Positions 46,899 to 55,433 of a DNA stretch of 64,000 nt are shown piece by piece. How positions within the stretch are numbered: the stretch's first letter is position 1; every line of letters begins with the position of its first letter. The notes below the pieces were generated by a model. The model was not told where the DNA came from. It worked only from the letters and a program-made list of their open reading frames with translations, and searched no databases. A program made the translations under genes and the position numbers. The DNA is from Facklamia sp. 7083-14-GEN3 (GTDB lineage Bacteria > Bacillota > Bacilli > Lactobacillales > Aerococcaceae): NCBI RefSeq assembly GCF_024742075.1, contig NZ_JANSGD010000002.1:124001-188000 (forward strand), written 5' to 3'.

Positions 46899-48119
46899 CT
46901 ATAAATAAGGCTCATTTAAATGAATAGGATGTCTAGCTATCACTTGTTCTTCGATATTTTTATATGGATTCGCCTGGAAGATATTATCTACTTGCAAGGA
47001 CAAGTGATAATTGTCTGCTATTTCTTGCGATAAATTAGAAAAAAGTTCTATTTTTTCCGAGTTAAAGTTGCTTAAAAAGTTTCGTCCCACTTGATTAAAA
47101 GCCAATATACGAATAATTTTTTGCACTTTATTTTTCGTTAAATAACTTTGCCACATTGCTTGATCAATATGTAATAAAACCATCATCAATAGACGCTGAA
47201 CAGCTGAACGTGTCCATCGACTCGAAGTAAGAGCATCCACTAATTCCACCCAAGATCGAGTCTTGAGATTTTGCTTATAGATAGCCGACTCCATTCCCTC
47301 AACCATTCCTTGGATTTTAGCAAGACCTTCTTTCCCCAAGGCTAAGATGGCATAGTTCAGTAAGGGATAATAATCCTGCCATTCGATTATGGAATGCATT
47401 TGCAACTTCTGCCAAGTCATTATCGGCAGATCTTGAGCTTTTAGAATATCCTCTTGGACTTCCTTTCTAATTTGACTGCCTGAAAGAATAGATGTTGGCT
47501 GTAGTTGGTGTGGTAATTCAATCCATTCTAATAACTCTTGCGTTTCTTTAAGACGAGGGATAACGATTGGTTGAACTTTAGAGCCTTTTAGTGCTTTTAA
47601 GTACAGAATGCCTAGCATATGATTGGCGGCCGAGGGATCGAAACTTAAGCTGTAGTTATACTTTTTCAATTGTTGAGCGACAGCTGTTTGATAGGCTGCT
47701 GGGTATGCCTTTCCTTCTTTAAGTAAAAGACGGATTTCTTTTTGTAAATTCGCATCAATGGACTCGACAAAATTTAAATAGGCTTGAAGGTCCGTTAGTT
47801 CAGCTGACTCAGTTCCGAAGGCTAAATAATCAACCTCTAAGTCTTTCATGATATTAACTGATGTTCCTGCAAAAAAATCAGCTGCCTGCAGACTAGCATT
47901 CAATGGAAGTTCAAGTACTAAGTCTGCTCCATTTTTTAATGCAAGCTCTGCCCTATGCCACTTATCCAGGATAGGAAATTCCCCTCTTTGCACAACATTC
48001 CCACTCATTAAAACGATAATACATTCAGCTTGGGTTAAGGACCTTGCCTTTTTAAGTTGATAGAGATGGCCATAATGGAAAGGATTATATTCTGCAATAA
48101 TACCCAGGGTTCTCATCAT
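46899..48119 (-). CDS. tmcAL: tRNA(Met) cytidine acetate ligase
   Basis: A 406-aa nucleotidyltransferase-like enzyme (YlbM). LGIIAEYNPFHYGHLYQLKKA holds the HxGH-type ATP site and 'IVLMSGNVVQRGEFPI' follows. In Bacillus TmcAL makes N4-acetylcytidine at the wobble base of elongator tRNA-Met using acetate and ATP. It directly abuts the methyltransferase gene (stop at 48120) at the end of the yqeG cluster. Confidence 0.92.
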   Translation of the reverse strand: MMRTLGIIAEYNPFHYGHLYQLKKARSLTQAECIIVLMSGNVVQRGEFPILDKWHRAELALKNGADLVLELPLNASLQAADFFAGTSVNIMKDLEVDYLAFGTESAELTDLQAYLNFVESIDANLQKEIRLLLKEGKAYPAAYQTAVAQQLKKYNYSLSFDPSAANHMLGILYLKALKGSKVQPIVIPRLKETQELLEWIELPHQLQPTSILSGSQIRKEVQEDILKAQDLPIMTWQKLQMHSIIEWQDYYPLLNYAILALGKEGLAKIQGMVEGMESAIYKQNLKTRSWVELVDALTSSRWTRSAVQRLLMMVLLHIDQAMWQSYLTKNKVQKIIRILAFNQVGRNFLSNFNSEKIELFSNLSQEIADNYHLSLQVDNIFQANPYKNIEEQVIARHPIHLNEPYL

Positions 48120-48890
48120 TTATTCCCCTTTTTGACATACAAAAAACCAGCGATCAGTCTGTTGGTCCTGAGATTCGTCATACTGACGCTCACCAAAGTT
48201 GACAAAAACTTGAATCTGTTGTGGTTGCAGCCCGGCTTCTTGTAAAAACTTTTTATAAATAGCTAAGGGATAGGTTTTTTCTTCTAGGTCCACTTGATAA
48301 CGTCTATAAAGTTCTTGATCAGCTTCAGTCCCAATGCGATCAAAGACAGTTAACTGGTGAGTGACACTTAAATCATTGGCATCAGTAAAAGATGTCCACA
48401 ATAGAGCACCCTTTTCATCTTCATCTTGATAAGAAAACTGATCAAACCCTTGACTTAATTGATAAGGCGTCCATACATCAAATAACAATCGACCCCCAAC
48501 TTTTAAACAGCCAATCATTGAAAAAAGAGCCTGTTTAAGCTCTTCTTCGTTCTTTAAAAAACATAAAGAATCTGCATAACAAGTCACTAAATCATACTTA
48601 CCCTCTTCTACTTGAAGGTTCAACATATTTCCTTGTTGAAAAATAAGGTTCTCAATTTCGCTGCCCACACGCTTTTTAGCTTGACTAATCATTGCTTCAT
48701 TTAAATCCATGCCCTTAACTTCTTGATAATTTCTAGCTAGTAAATGAGTAAAATAACCTGTGCCACATGCCATATCTAAAACGGATTCAACACCTTCTCC
48801 TGCATGTGCTAAAGTAAAATCTAGCCACTGGTAATAGGCACTCAGATTATTAAAACGGTCATAAACCAAAGCTACATCAGTAAAACTCAT
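48120..48890 (-). CDS. Class I SAM-dependent methyltransferase (YqeM-like)
   Basis: A 256-aa methyltransferase. SAM motif I is VLDMACGTGYFTHLLA at about 37-52, followed by GMDLNEAMI. The FxxVAxxYDRF opening (MSFTDVALVYDRFN) matches the YqeM group encoded after rsfS in Bacillus. The ATG at 48890 overlaps the rsfS stop codon (TAATG); a TTG 15 bp upstream is less likely. Substrate unknown. Confidence 0.85.
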   Translation of the reverse strand: MSFTDVALVYDRFNNLSAYYQWLDFTLAHAGEGVESVLDMACGTGYFTHLLARNYQEVKGMDLNEAMISQAKKRVGSEIENLIFQQGNMLNLQVEEGKYDLVTCYADSLCFLKNEEELKQALFSMIGCLKVGGRLLFDVWTPYQLSQGFDQFSYQDEDEKGALLWTSFTDANDLSVTHQLTVFDRIGTEADQELYRRYQVDLEEKTYPLAIYKKFLQEAGLQPQQIQVFVNFGERQYDESQDQQTDRWFFVCQKGE

Positions 48891-49252
48891 TAAGGATTCA
48901 CCCAAGTAGAAGTATCCACTAAAGGGGCATCCCGCCAGATTTTTTCTAAATTATAATGGCTACGCTCTTCATAATGAAAGACATGAACGACGATTTCATA
49001 AATATCAATTAAAATCCACCGTCCACCATCTTTACCTTCAGAGCCTTTTATATTTATATTGGCCTGATGGCATTTTTCAGTGATTTCTTCCACAATCGCA
49101 TTAAGTTGACGATCATTTTTGGCATGCATGATGACAAAATATTCTGCCAATGGGGTCATTTGACTCACATCTAAAGCCATAATATCTTGGCCCATCCGAT
49201 CATCCGCCGCTTTTACAATTACTTCTAATTTTTCTTTACTTGATAACGTCAT
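48890..49252 (-). CDS. rsfS: Ribosome silencing factor
   Basis: A 120-aa protein of the RsfS/Iojap family. It has VIMHAKNDRQLNAIVEEI in the core and the signature GKDGGRWILIDIYEIVVHVFH. It binds ribosomal protein L14 and blocks subunit joining under nutrient stress. It follows yqeK by 8 bp and overlaps the methyltransferase start. Confidence 0.95.
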   Translation of the reverse strand: MTLSSKEKLEVIVKAADDRMGQDIMALDVSQMTPLAEYFVIMHAKNDRQLNAIVEEITEKCHQANINIKGSEGKDGGRWILIDIYEIVVHVFHYEERSHYNLEKIWRDAPLVDTSTWVNP

Positions 49253-49260
49253 ATTTCCTC

Positions 49261-49878
49261 CTAAATTACTTTATTTGCTTTATAGTTTTTTATCCAAGTG
49301 TTATAGACCTCAATTTGTAAGGGGAAAAGATATTCTTGCTTTTTCATCAAGTTTTTTACTGTCATACGCATCTTCAAGAGACAGGCCTTATCTAAATCAA
49401 CTTCACTCAGTTTTCTGACTTTATTGACTCCTTTAAAATCACGTCCTTCTTCGGTGTAGTCTGCGATATAAAGGATTTTTGCAAGTTTTGTCATTTGATG
49501 CCAGCCGGTTGTATGCGCTGCTACCGCTTGAATGACTTCTTCATCTCGACACGCCAAATCGGTTTTCAATATTTGGGCTGCTGCAAAACCATGCCAAATT
49601 CCCTCTGTTGCATCTGCTAGACGATCATCTGGCCAAAACTCTTTGGCTAGGGTGAACATTGCCTCGGAGTCAATTTCTTTGGCGTAATCATGCATTAAGG
49701 CAACAATTGATGATTTTTCGATATCTACTTCATAGAGCTTCGCTAATTCAATCGCTTTTTTTTCAACCCCCATGACATGATCAAACCGTCTTTTGGATAA
49801 ACGTTTACTTAATTGATTAATCAAGTCTTGACGGCTCATATTAATAAAATCTTGTTGGTAAATAAGTTTTTCTTTCAT
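49261..49878 (-). CDS. yqeK: HD-domain phosphohydrolase YqeK, diadenosine tetraphosphatase
   Basis: A 205-aa HD-domain protein. KRRFDHVMGVEKKAIELA gives the first metal His, VALMHDYAKE the HD pair and GIWHGFAAAQILK another ligand. Members hydrolyse Ap4A symmetrically to ADP. The ATG at 49878 is chosen for its AGAAGGAG site; the in-frame ATG at 49899 would overlap nadD. It follows nadD by 17 bp, the conserved order. Confidence 0.92.
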   Translation of the reverse strand: MKEKLIYQQDFINMSRQDLINQLSKRLSKRRFDHVMGVEKKAIELAKLYEVDIEKSSIVALMHDYAKEIDSEAMFTLAKEFWPDDRLADATEGIWHGFAAAQILKTDLACRDEEVIQAVAAHTTGWHQMTKLAKILYIADYTEEGRDFKGVNKVRKLSEVDLDKACLLKMRMTVKNLMKKQEYLFPLQIEVYNTWIKNYKANKVI

Positions 49879-49895
49879 AAAAACTCCTTCTTTAA

Positions 49896-50573
49896 TCAAT
49901 CCATTCGACGATATAAATCGTGATGTCGAATATAGTCTATCACCGCATCAGGAACCTGGTAACGAATGGATTGTTCCAAGTAGACTCTTAAACGAATTTC
50001 CGTTGAAGAAAGCTCTATTAATGGGCTATCTACCCAAATGATTGGATACTTCCCCCCGTAAACTTCTTCACCGGGTCGACGCACGCCCACAAATTGAACA
50101 ATTGAAGCTAATTCACTAATATCGCGCCAAGTTTCTAAATCGTTAGCTGAGTCACTACCAATGATAAAGTAAAAATCACACTCAGGATAAGCTTTCACGA
50201 AATGTCTCATAGTATCAACGGTATAATTTTTCCCACCACGATTAACTTCGTAAGCTTGAAGTTTAAACAATGGATTGCCTTCAATTGCTTTTTGAACCAT
50301 TTGCAAGCGGTGCTGAGAAGCAATTGTCTGCTTGCCTGGTGCGTGAGGTGGTTTTGCGGTAGGCATGAACCATACTTCATCTAAATCTAATTGTTTCCCT
50401 ACTTGTTCAGCCATCATTAAATGACCTAAATGGGGCGGATTAAAAGTTCCTCCTAAAATACCGATGCGTTGGCGATCACGGTCGGTTGTTAAATCTGCTA
50501 TTTGCCCTAAGGTGACAGAGGCATATTCTCGCTCAATCCTCAAAATAGTTTGTTCACTGACGATCGTCCGCAT
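49896..50573 (-). CDS. nadD: Nicotinate-nucleotide adenylyltransferase
   Basis: A 225-aa enzyme that makes deamido-NAD from nicotinate mononucleotide and ATP. RIGILGGTFNPPHLGHLMMAE contains the HxGH ATP-binding site and IELSSTEIRLRVYLEQ the ISSTxIR motif. An N-terminal extension of about 36 residues precedes the core. It is probably real because AAAGGAGG stands right before the ATG at 50573. Confidence 0.95.
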   Translation of the reverse strand: MRTIVSEQTILRIEREYASVTLGQIADLTTDRDRQRIGILGGTFNPPHLGHLMMAEQVGKQLDLDEVWFMPTAKPPHAPGKQTIASQHRLQMVQKAIEGNPLFKLQAYEVNRGGKNYTVDTMRHFVKAYPECDFYFIIGSDSANDLETWRDISELASIVQFVGVRRPGEEVYGGKYPIIWVDSPLIELSSTEIRLRVYLEQSIRYQVPDAVIDYIRHHDLYRRMD

Positions 50574-50592
50574 GGAGGCCTCCTTTCTATTA

Positions 50593-50910
50593 CTATTGGA
50601 TGGTGGCTATTTCTTCACTTAATCTTTGATATTTTTCTTTATTCGAAGGGCGATAAAGGACAGCAGTATGTCCAACAGTTTGAACAATGACTGCATTAAT
50701 TGCCTGAGCAATTTGTTCAGCCGCTTGATCGATTTCTTCATCAGAGTTTTGTAAAATATTAAATTTAATTAACTCTCGTTTTTCAATCGCTTCATCCACT
50801 TGTTGAATAAAGACTTCTGTGAGTCCTAACTTTCCAATTTGAAAAATTGCTTTTTCTTTTTGAGCTTTTTTTCTAAGGTACTTAATTTGTTTTTTATTTA
50901 ATACGGTCAT
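50593..50910 (-). CDS. yhbY: YhbY-family CRM-domain RNA-binding protein
   Basis: A 105-aa CRM-domain protein. KQIKYLRKKAQKEKAIFQIG is the conserved opening, followed by the 'KRELIKFNIL' strand and 'GHTAVLYRPS'. The family binds pre-50S particles during ribosome assembly. The ATG at 50910 follows AAAAGGAG; the longer frame to 50991 overlaps yqeH and is rejected. Position between yqeH and nadD is conserved. Confidence 0.93.
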   Translation of the reverse strand: MTVLNKKQIKYLRKKAQKEKAIFQIGKLGLTEVFIQQVDEAIEKRELIKFNILQNSDEEIDQAAEQIAQAINAVIVQTVGHTAVLYRPSNKEKYQRLSEEIATIQ

Positions 50911-50942
50911 ATTGACTCCTTTTCTAATCAAAACTAAATAAA

Positions 50943-52070
50943 CTAAATCATACTTTCTCTTTGAGTAACTTGGACAGCTTTTGGAGCCCATAGTCTTACT
51001 TGAACAGACTCATTAACTGTTAACCATCCTAGTCCAGCAATAGCTAGATCTTGATTGGGTTTTAATTGATAATCCCGCCCTTGTAGTTCAGGAAAAACAA
51101 TCGCTTGATTGAGATATGGCGGACTTAAGAGTTGTCCTTTGTGCTTAAGATAAAAGTCATCTGCCTTATCTGTTTTAGTCCGGTGAATATAGGTATCATT
51201 GGAGACATAAAAAGTAAAGGCTGCCCTTTCTCCTGCTATAAAATCAACTCTTCCTGCTCCAGCTAAAAAGAGTGTTTGACCAGCATTTAACTGGAAAGTT
51301 CTAGGCTTAATCGCTTTATTGGGTAGTAACTTCTTCATTCCCTCACGATCTAAGTAATGAGCGAGTTGATTTTCCTTGATAATTCCAGGAGTATCAATGA
51401 TACCCGTTGTTTCTGTTAATGGTATGCGAATCATATCGAGTGTGGTGCCCGGATGATCGGAGGTTGTTATTATTTCTTTGTCTCCACCGTAATGTCTTAA
51501 CAGTTGGTTAATTAAGGTAGATTTTCCAACATTGGTAACTCCCACTATATAAACATTACGTTGTCTTACCTCTTGATCAATGCGGTCAATTAAAGCTTGT
51601 AAGCTTGCTGGTTTATTGGCTGATAACAAATACACTTCTTCTGGTTTTAAACCATTTTCAAAGAAACGCTGTTTCAACCAGTGAATAATGCGATTTTGTT
51701 TGACTGATTTTGGTAATAAGTCTACTTTATTGGCTACTAAAACAAAGGGTTGCTTTCCAATAAAGCGGTTTAAGCCAGATAGCATACTACCTTCGACATC
51801 AAATATATCAATAACATTTACTACAAAAGCATCGTCTTCTGCAATGGAAGAAAGGCGGTCCAAAAATAAGTCGTCTGAAATTTGCACATCTTGTAGCTCA
51901 TTATAATGACGCAATCTGAAACAGCGTTGGCAATAAAAATCGCCTTCTGTTTTCTTCTTCTCCAAAGTAGAAGCCGGTAAATATCCCATTTTTTCAGGAT
52001 CTTCACTTTGAATTTCAGCCCCACATCCAATGCATTGATAGTTTTCTTCTAAATTAGTTAGTTCTTTCAA
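50943..52070 (-). CDS. yqeH: Ribosome biogenesis GTPase YqeH
   Basis: A circularly permuted GTPase of about 375 aa needed for 30S assembly. The N-terminal zinc finger has CIGCG and CQRC. The G-motifs appear in permuted order: G4 NKVD, then G1 VGVTNVGKST, then G3 DTPG. The C-terminal domain is RNA-binding. A TTG at 52070 is proposed as start, because GGGGGG lies 7 nt upstream; another TTG at 52100 is possible. The start overlaps the end of yqeG. Confidence 0.93.
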   Translation of the reverse strand: MKELTNLEENYQCIGCGAEIQSEDPEKMGYLPASTLEKKKTEGDFYCQRCFRLRHYNELQDVQISDDLFLDRLSSIAEDDAFVVNVIDIFDVEGSMLSGLNRFIGKQPFVLVANKVDLLPKSVKQNRIIHWLKQRFFENGLKPEEVYLLSANKPASLQALIDRIDQEVRQRNVYIVGVTNVGKSTLINQLLRHYGGDKEIITTSDHPGTTLDMIRIPLTETTGIIDTPGIIKENQLAHYLDREGMKKLLPNKAIKPRTFQLNAGQTLFLAGAGRVDFIAGERAAFTFYVSNDTYIHRTKTDKADDFYLKHKGQLLSPPYLNQAIVFPELQGRDYQLKPNQDLAIAGLGWLTVNESVQVRLWAPKAVQVTQRESMI

Positions 52071-52587
52071 GTTGGTCCCCCCAATCTCCGAGTCGGTCAA
52101 TACCGATCCATTTAAGTGCCATTTTTTCTAAATTCCGATTGACTAGGGTGTAAATATTATCATTATTGACAATGGGTTTAACTAAAAGTACTTTCAATCC
52201 TAAGCTTTTAGCTCCTATTACATCGGTCATTATCTGATCACCAACCACTAAGATATGCTCCGAATCAACTTGCATCGTTTTCATTGCTAAGCGAAAACTA
52301 CGTCTAAGTGGTTTTAAGGCATGGCCTAAATAAGGTAAATTCAAAGGATTAGCTACCCTGTGAACTCTTTCGGGGTGATTGTTAGACAAAACAAATAGTT
52401 TTATACCTGCATCTTGCATACTTTTTACCCATAATGCTAATTCTTGAGTATGATCTAGGCAATTCCATGCCAAAAGTGTATTATCAAGGTCTACAATTAA
52501 GCCTTTAATTTGCTGGTCGATTAAATCAGATGGCTTAAGACGATAAATTGAATTAAGACACCAGGTGGGTTGAATCAAATTTCTCAT
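52054..52587 (-). CDS. yqeG: HAD-family phosphatase YqeG
   Basis: A 177-aa class IIIA HAD phosphatase. Motif I is GLIVDLDNTLLAWN with the nucleophile Asp, motif II LFVLSNNHPERV, and motif IV ILVVGDQIMTDVIGAKSLG. A PGP-type phosphatase is possible. First gene of the yqeG-yqeH-yhbY-nadD-yqeK-rsfS cluster. TAGGAGGAATC precedes the ATG. Confidence 0.93.
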   Translation of the reverse strand: MRNLIQPTWCLNSIYRLKPSDLIDQQIKGLIVDLDNTLLAWNCLDHTQELALWVKSMQDAGIKLFVLSNNHPERVHRVANPLNLPYLGHALKPLRRSFRLAMKTMQVDSEHILVVGDQIMTDVIGAKSLGLKVLLVKPIVNNDNIYTLVNRNLEKMALKWIGIDRLGDWGDQLERTN

Positions 52588-52646
52588 GATTCCTCCTATA
52601 CTTATTTTTAATTATCTTCATTTATTATGTTCTTTTACTTAAAATC

Positions 52647-52655
52647 ATTATAGCA
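52647..52655 (-). promoter_or_regulatory. Extended -10 promoter of the yqeG cluster
   Basis: On the minus strand TGC-TATAAT (52655 down to 52647) with a perfect -10. The -35 (AGTATA) is weak. The rest of 52588-52812 holds only the ykuJ terminator and no gene. Confidence 0.6.
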
Positions 52656-52762
52656 TATTCTACTACGCTTATACTCACGATTCACTGACGCTATTATTCA
52701 AAATCGCCATCCCTAAGTTTTTTACTGATGAATAGAATTTACGTTTTGTTTCTAATTAAATT

Positions 52763-52801
52763 AAAAAGGCCTGAGATTTTATTTATCTCAGACCTCTTTT
52801 T
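52763..52801 (-). terminator. Terminator of ykuJ
   Basis: A 15-bp stem with two mismatches (52763-52777 with 52785-52801, AGGCCTGAGAT arm) and a 7-nt loop, with A-run and T-run on the two sides. Confidence 0.85.
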
Positions 52802-52812
52802 GTTCGTTCGAA

Positions 52813-53040
52813 TTAACCTAACAAATCAAAGATTTCAATGGCTACTAGGTCAATATTGTCGAAGCGGAAGACTGTTCCCGTTTCTGATTCTGTCATTTCA
52901 AAAGCATCATCATTTGGTAAGTAAGTCACTTGGCATTTTTCAATCCCATCCAATTCAAATCGACGAACTTCTACTTCATCTTTTGCTTTAGTCATTGTTT
53001 CGAGTCGTTGAATAATTCCAGTAAGTACAGATGCTTTCAT
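52813..53040 (-). CDS. ykuJ: YkuJ family protein (DUF1797)
   Basis: A 75-aa protein of the YkuJ family. It has the family pattern GIIQRLETM at the start, FELDGIEKCQVTYL in the centre and FRFDNIDLVAIEIFDLL at the C-terminus. Function unknown. ATG at 53040 with GGAGGAAATC; a frame 4 residues longer uses a start inside the ribosome-binding site and is rejected. Confidence 0.92.
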   Translation of the reverse strand: MKASVLTGIIQRLETMTKAKDEVEVRRFELDGIEKCQVTYLPNDDAFEMTESETGTVFRFDNIDLVAIEIFDLLG

Positions 53041-53160
53041 GATTTCCTCCATTCTTCACAAAGAAGATAATTTATTTTATACAAGGTATACTAACAAACT
53101 GAGATAAAATTGCAAGAAATTAATTTTGAGCTGCTTTCTACCTCAGGGTAAGGAGAACTA

Positions 53161-54039
53161 TTAAACTTGATCCCACCAAAGTTTAATTAAGGCTTGTGTT
53201 CCGTCGTTCTCATAACCCACTTTGGCTAATTCTTGGTATAAATCATACGCAAGACTCGTACCTGGTAAATCTAAATTTGCTTTTTCAGCTTCTTCTAGAG
53301 CAATGCCCAAATCCTTGATATAGTGTTTAACGAAGAACCCGGGTGAATAGTCCGCTTTTAAAATACGTGGGCCATAATTAGCTAGTGACCAATTGTTAGC
53401 GGCTCCTCCTGTCAAAGTAGCAATGACTTTTTCTAAATCTAAACCATTTGCTTTAGCGTATCTTAATGTTTCAACCATACCGGTCATAGTACCAGCAATC
53501 ATAATCTGATTACTTGCCTTGGCATGCTGCCCAGAACCTGCAGAACCGTGGTGTTGAATGCTTGCACTAAATGTTTCAAGAATAGGACGAACTTTATCTA
53601 AAGCCGCATCATCTCCTCCAACCATAGCTGTTAGGCGTCCGGCTTTAGCTCCTAGGTCTCCACCAGAAACAGGTGCGTCTAAAACAATAACACCCAAATC
53701 CTGTCCTTTTTTAGTGAGCTCTTGAGCCAAACTTGGTCTAGAAGTCGTTAAGTCAATAAAAACTTGACCTGGATGAGCACCTTTGAACAATCCTTTTTCA
53801 CCTATGTAGACCGCTTCAACATCTTCAGGATAACCAACAATTGTTAAGACTATATCACATACTTGAGCAATCTCTTCAGGTGAGTCCTTCCAAATAGCTC
53901 CTTCTTCAACTAATTGATTGGCTTTAGCCTTGGTTCGGTTATAGATATAAAGCGGGTAGCCAGCTTTTAAAATATGGCCCGCCATTGATTGACCCATAAC
54001 CCCTAATCCAATAAAACCTACTTTTATCTTTTGATCCAT
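53161..54039 (-). CDS. NAD(P)-dependent beta-hydroxyacid dehydrogenase (GarR/HIBADH family)
   Basis: A 292-aa enzyme. GFIGLGVMGQSMAGHILKAG is the N-terminal signature and dinucleotide fold. DAPVSGGDLGAKAGRLTAMVGG carries the substrate-binding serine-glycine loop. KASNQIMIAGTMTGM has the catalytic Lys. The family oxidises or reduces short beta-hydroxyacids such as tartronate semialdehyde or succinate semialdehyde; the substrate is not determined here. The start overlaps the stop codon of the glycosyltransferase (TAATG). Confidence 0.9.
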   Translation of the reverse strand: MDQKIKVGFIGLGVMGQSMAGHILKAGYPLYIYNRTKAKANQLVEEGAIWKDSPEEIAQVCDIVLTIVGYPEDVEAVYIGEKGLFKGAHPGQVFIDLTTSRPSLAQELTKKGQDLGVIVLDAPVSGGDLGAKAGRLTAMVGGDDAALDKVRPILETFSASIQHHGSAGSGQHAKASNQIMIAGTMTGMVETLRYAKANGLDLEKVIATLTGGAANNWSLANYGPRILKADYSPGFFVKHYIKDLGIALEEAEKANLDLPGTSLAYDLYQELAKVGYENDGTQALIKLWWDQV

Positions 54040-55250
54040 TAGATTTTTCCTCCTATTACAATTTCGCGAATGACATTTTTGACTTTACCAAATACGCGGT
54101 CAAAAAGACCGTTTTCCTCTTCGATATAACGTTCAATTACTTGCTGATAAAAAGCTAAAACTTGATCCCCAAATTTTTCTACTGATATCTCATATAGGTT
54201 ATCTGTATTAATCGGATCGACTTGATTCGAATCTATCTTTTCTAAAAAATCTCTTATCGCTTGATCAAGTGGGTAGTCTTCGTCAAACAAGGCGCCAAAA
54301 GCCTCTTCTTGCATCACTATCTTAAGGTAATCATTACTCTTAGCAATGATTGGACAGCGATTAACAATTGCTTCAAGATAAGTCAGTCCTTGCGACTCAG
54401 ATTCTGAAGCATTCACATACAAATCAGCCATTTGGTAATAACGCCAGACTTCATCATGATCGACGAATCCTACAAAGCGCACGTCTAAATCATGTTTACG
54501 ACTATATTGTTCTAAATTTTCTCTTTCTGGTCCATCCCCAGCAATCACTAATTTTAGCTCTGGTTCATTTTGTTTCAATTCACAATAAGAATGTAAAACT
54601 TCAATAATATTCTTTTCTTTAGATAAACGCGATAAAGATAATAACACACGGTCTTGATCAGTAAATCCTAGACTCTTTCTTAAACTTTTAGCATCTTCAG
54701 GATTAAAGCTTGGAATATTTACTCCGGTAGCTATTATCTGAATAGGAACATGAATGCCGTAAGATTTTAAAGTATCTTTAGTTAATTGACTAGGCGCAAT
54801 AACTGCATTCGATTGATTACAATATTGACGTGAAATAACTCTTACATGGTTAGCTTGAACTAAGAGCCCATCTAAAATATAGTGGGTATAATTTTCATAC
54901 ATCGTATGATAAGTATGGATGTTAGGAATCTTTAAACGGCTAGCAACATACTTACCAGCTAAACCCATGCTAAATTCAGTATGCGTATGGATAAGATCTA
55001 AGTTCATAGAACGAGCGATTTTTAGACATCGATCAAATCCCCGATATGCAATTCTTCGATCAGAAAAACTTAAAAAGGGAATGCTTGAAATTCGGACAAC
55101 ATCTGCCTCTGCTTCTGCATTAGGATCAGTAGTAGTGAAGATAACTACCTCATGTCCTCTGGCTCGCAATTCTTTTGTTAATAATTTGATTGAAGTTGAT
55201 ACACCACTTAATTGAGGAAAGTAGGTATCCGTAAACATGCCTATCTTCAT
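54039..55250 (-). CDS. Family 4 glycosyltransferase, diacylglycerol glucosyltransferase-like
   Basis: A 403-aa GT-B enzyme. MKIGMFTDTYFPQLSGVSTS is the typical start of lipid glucosyltransferases of the alMGS/BgsB kind. The C-terminal half has RLSKEKNIIEVLHSY, LVIAGDGPERENLE and the E-x7-E region SESESQGLTYLEAIV. Such enzymes make the glycolipid anchor of lipoteichoic acid. Its pairing with a hydroxyacid dehydrogenase by TAATG overlap is not one I know. GGAAG precedes the ATG. Confidence 0.85.
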   Translation of the reverse strand: MKIGMFTDTYFPQLSGVSTSIKLLTKELRARGHEVVIFTTTDPNAEAEADVVRISSIPFLSFSDRRIAYRGFDRCLKIARSMNLDLIHTHTEFSMGLAGKYVASRLKIPNIHTYHTMYENYTHYILDGLLVQANHVRVISRQYCNQSNAVIAPSQLTKDTLKSYGIHVPIQIIATGVNIPSFNPEDAKSLRKSLGFTDQDRVLLSLSRLSKEKNIIEVLHSYCELKQNEPELKLVIAGDGPERENLEQYSRKHDLDVRFVGFVDHDEVWRYYQMADLYVNASESESQGLTYLEAIVNRCPIIAKSNDYLKIVMQEEAFGALFDEDYPLDQAIRDFLEKIDSNQVDPINTDNLYEISVEKFGDQVLAFYQQVIERYIEEENGLFDRVFGKVKNVIREIVIGGKI

Positions 55251-55331
55251 AATGCTTCCTTCCTAAAAGCTTATTTCTATTCTAATCTATTATAGTAGAA
55301 ATTTTACTATCTTAACAATAGTAATTTCGAT

Positions 55332-55411
55332 ATGAAAAAAGACCCTTTGAATAATTTGATCCATAAAACATACTAATATGCTTGAATGGCGACAAACTAT
55401 TTCTAGGGTCT
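55332..55411 (-). terminator. Long structured terminator after ptsI
   Basis: On the minus strand AAGACCCT (55411-55404) pairs with AGGGTCTT (55345-55338). A second 9-bp stem lies inside, with a small CATATTAGTATG palindrome in the apical loop, and UUUUUU follows. It acts as a terminator for ptsHI; it is unusually large. Confidence 0.55.
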
Positions 55412-55433
55412 TAACTATTTATTAAAATTTGCT

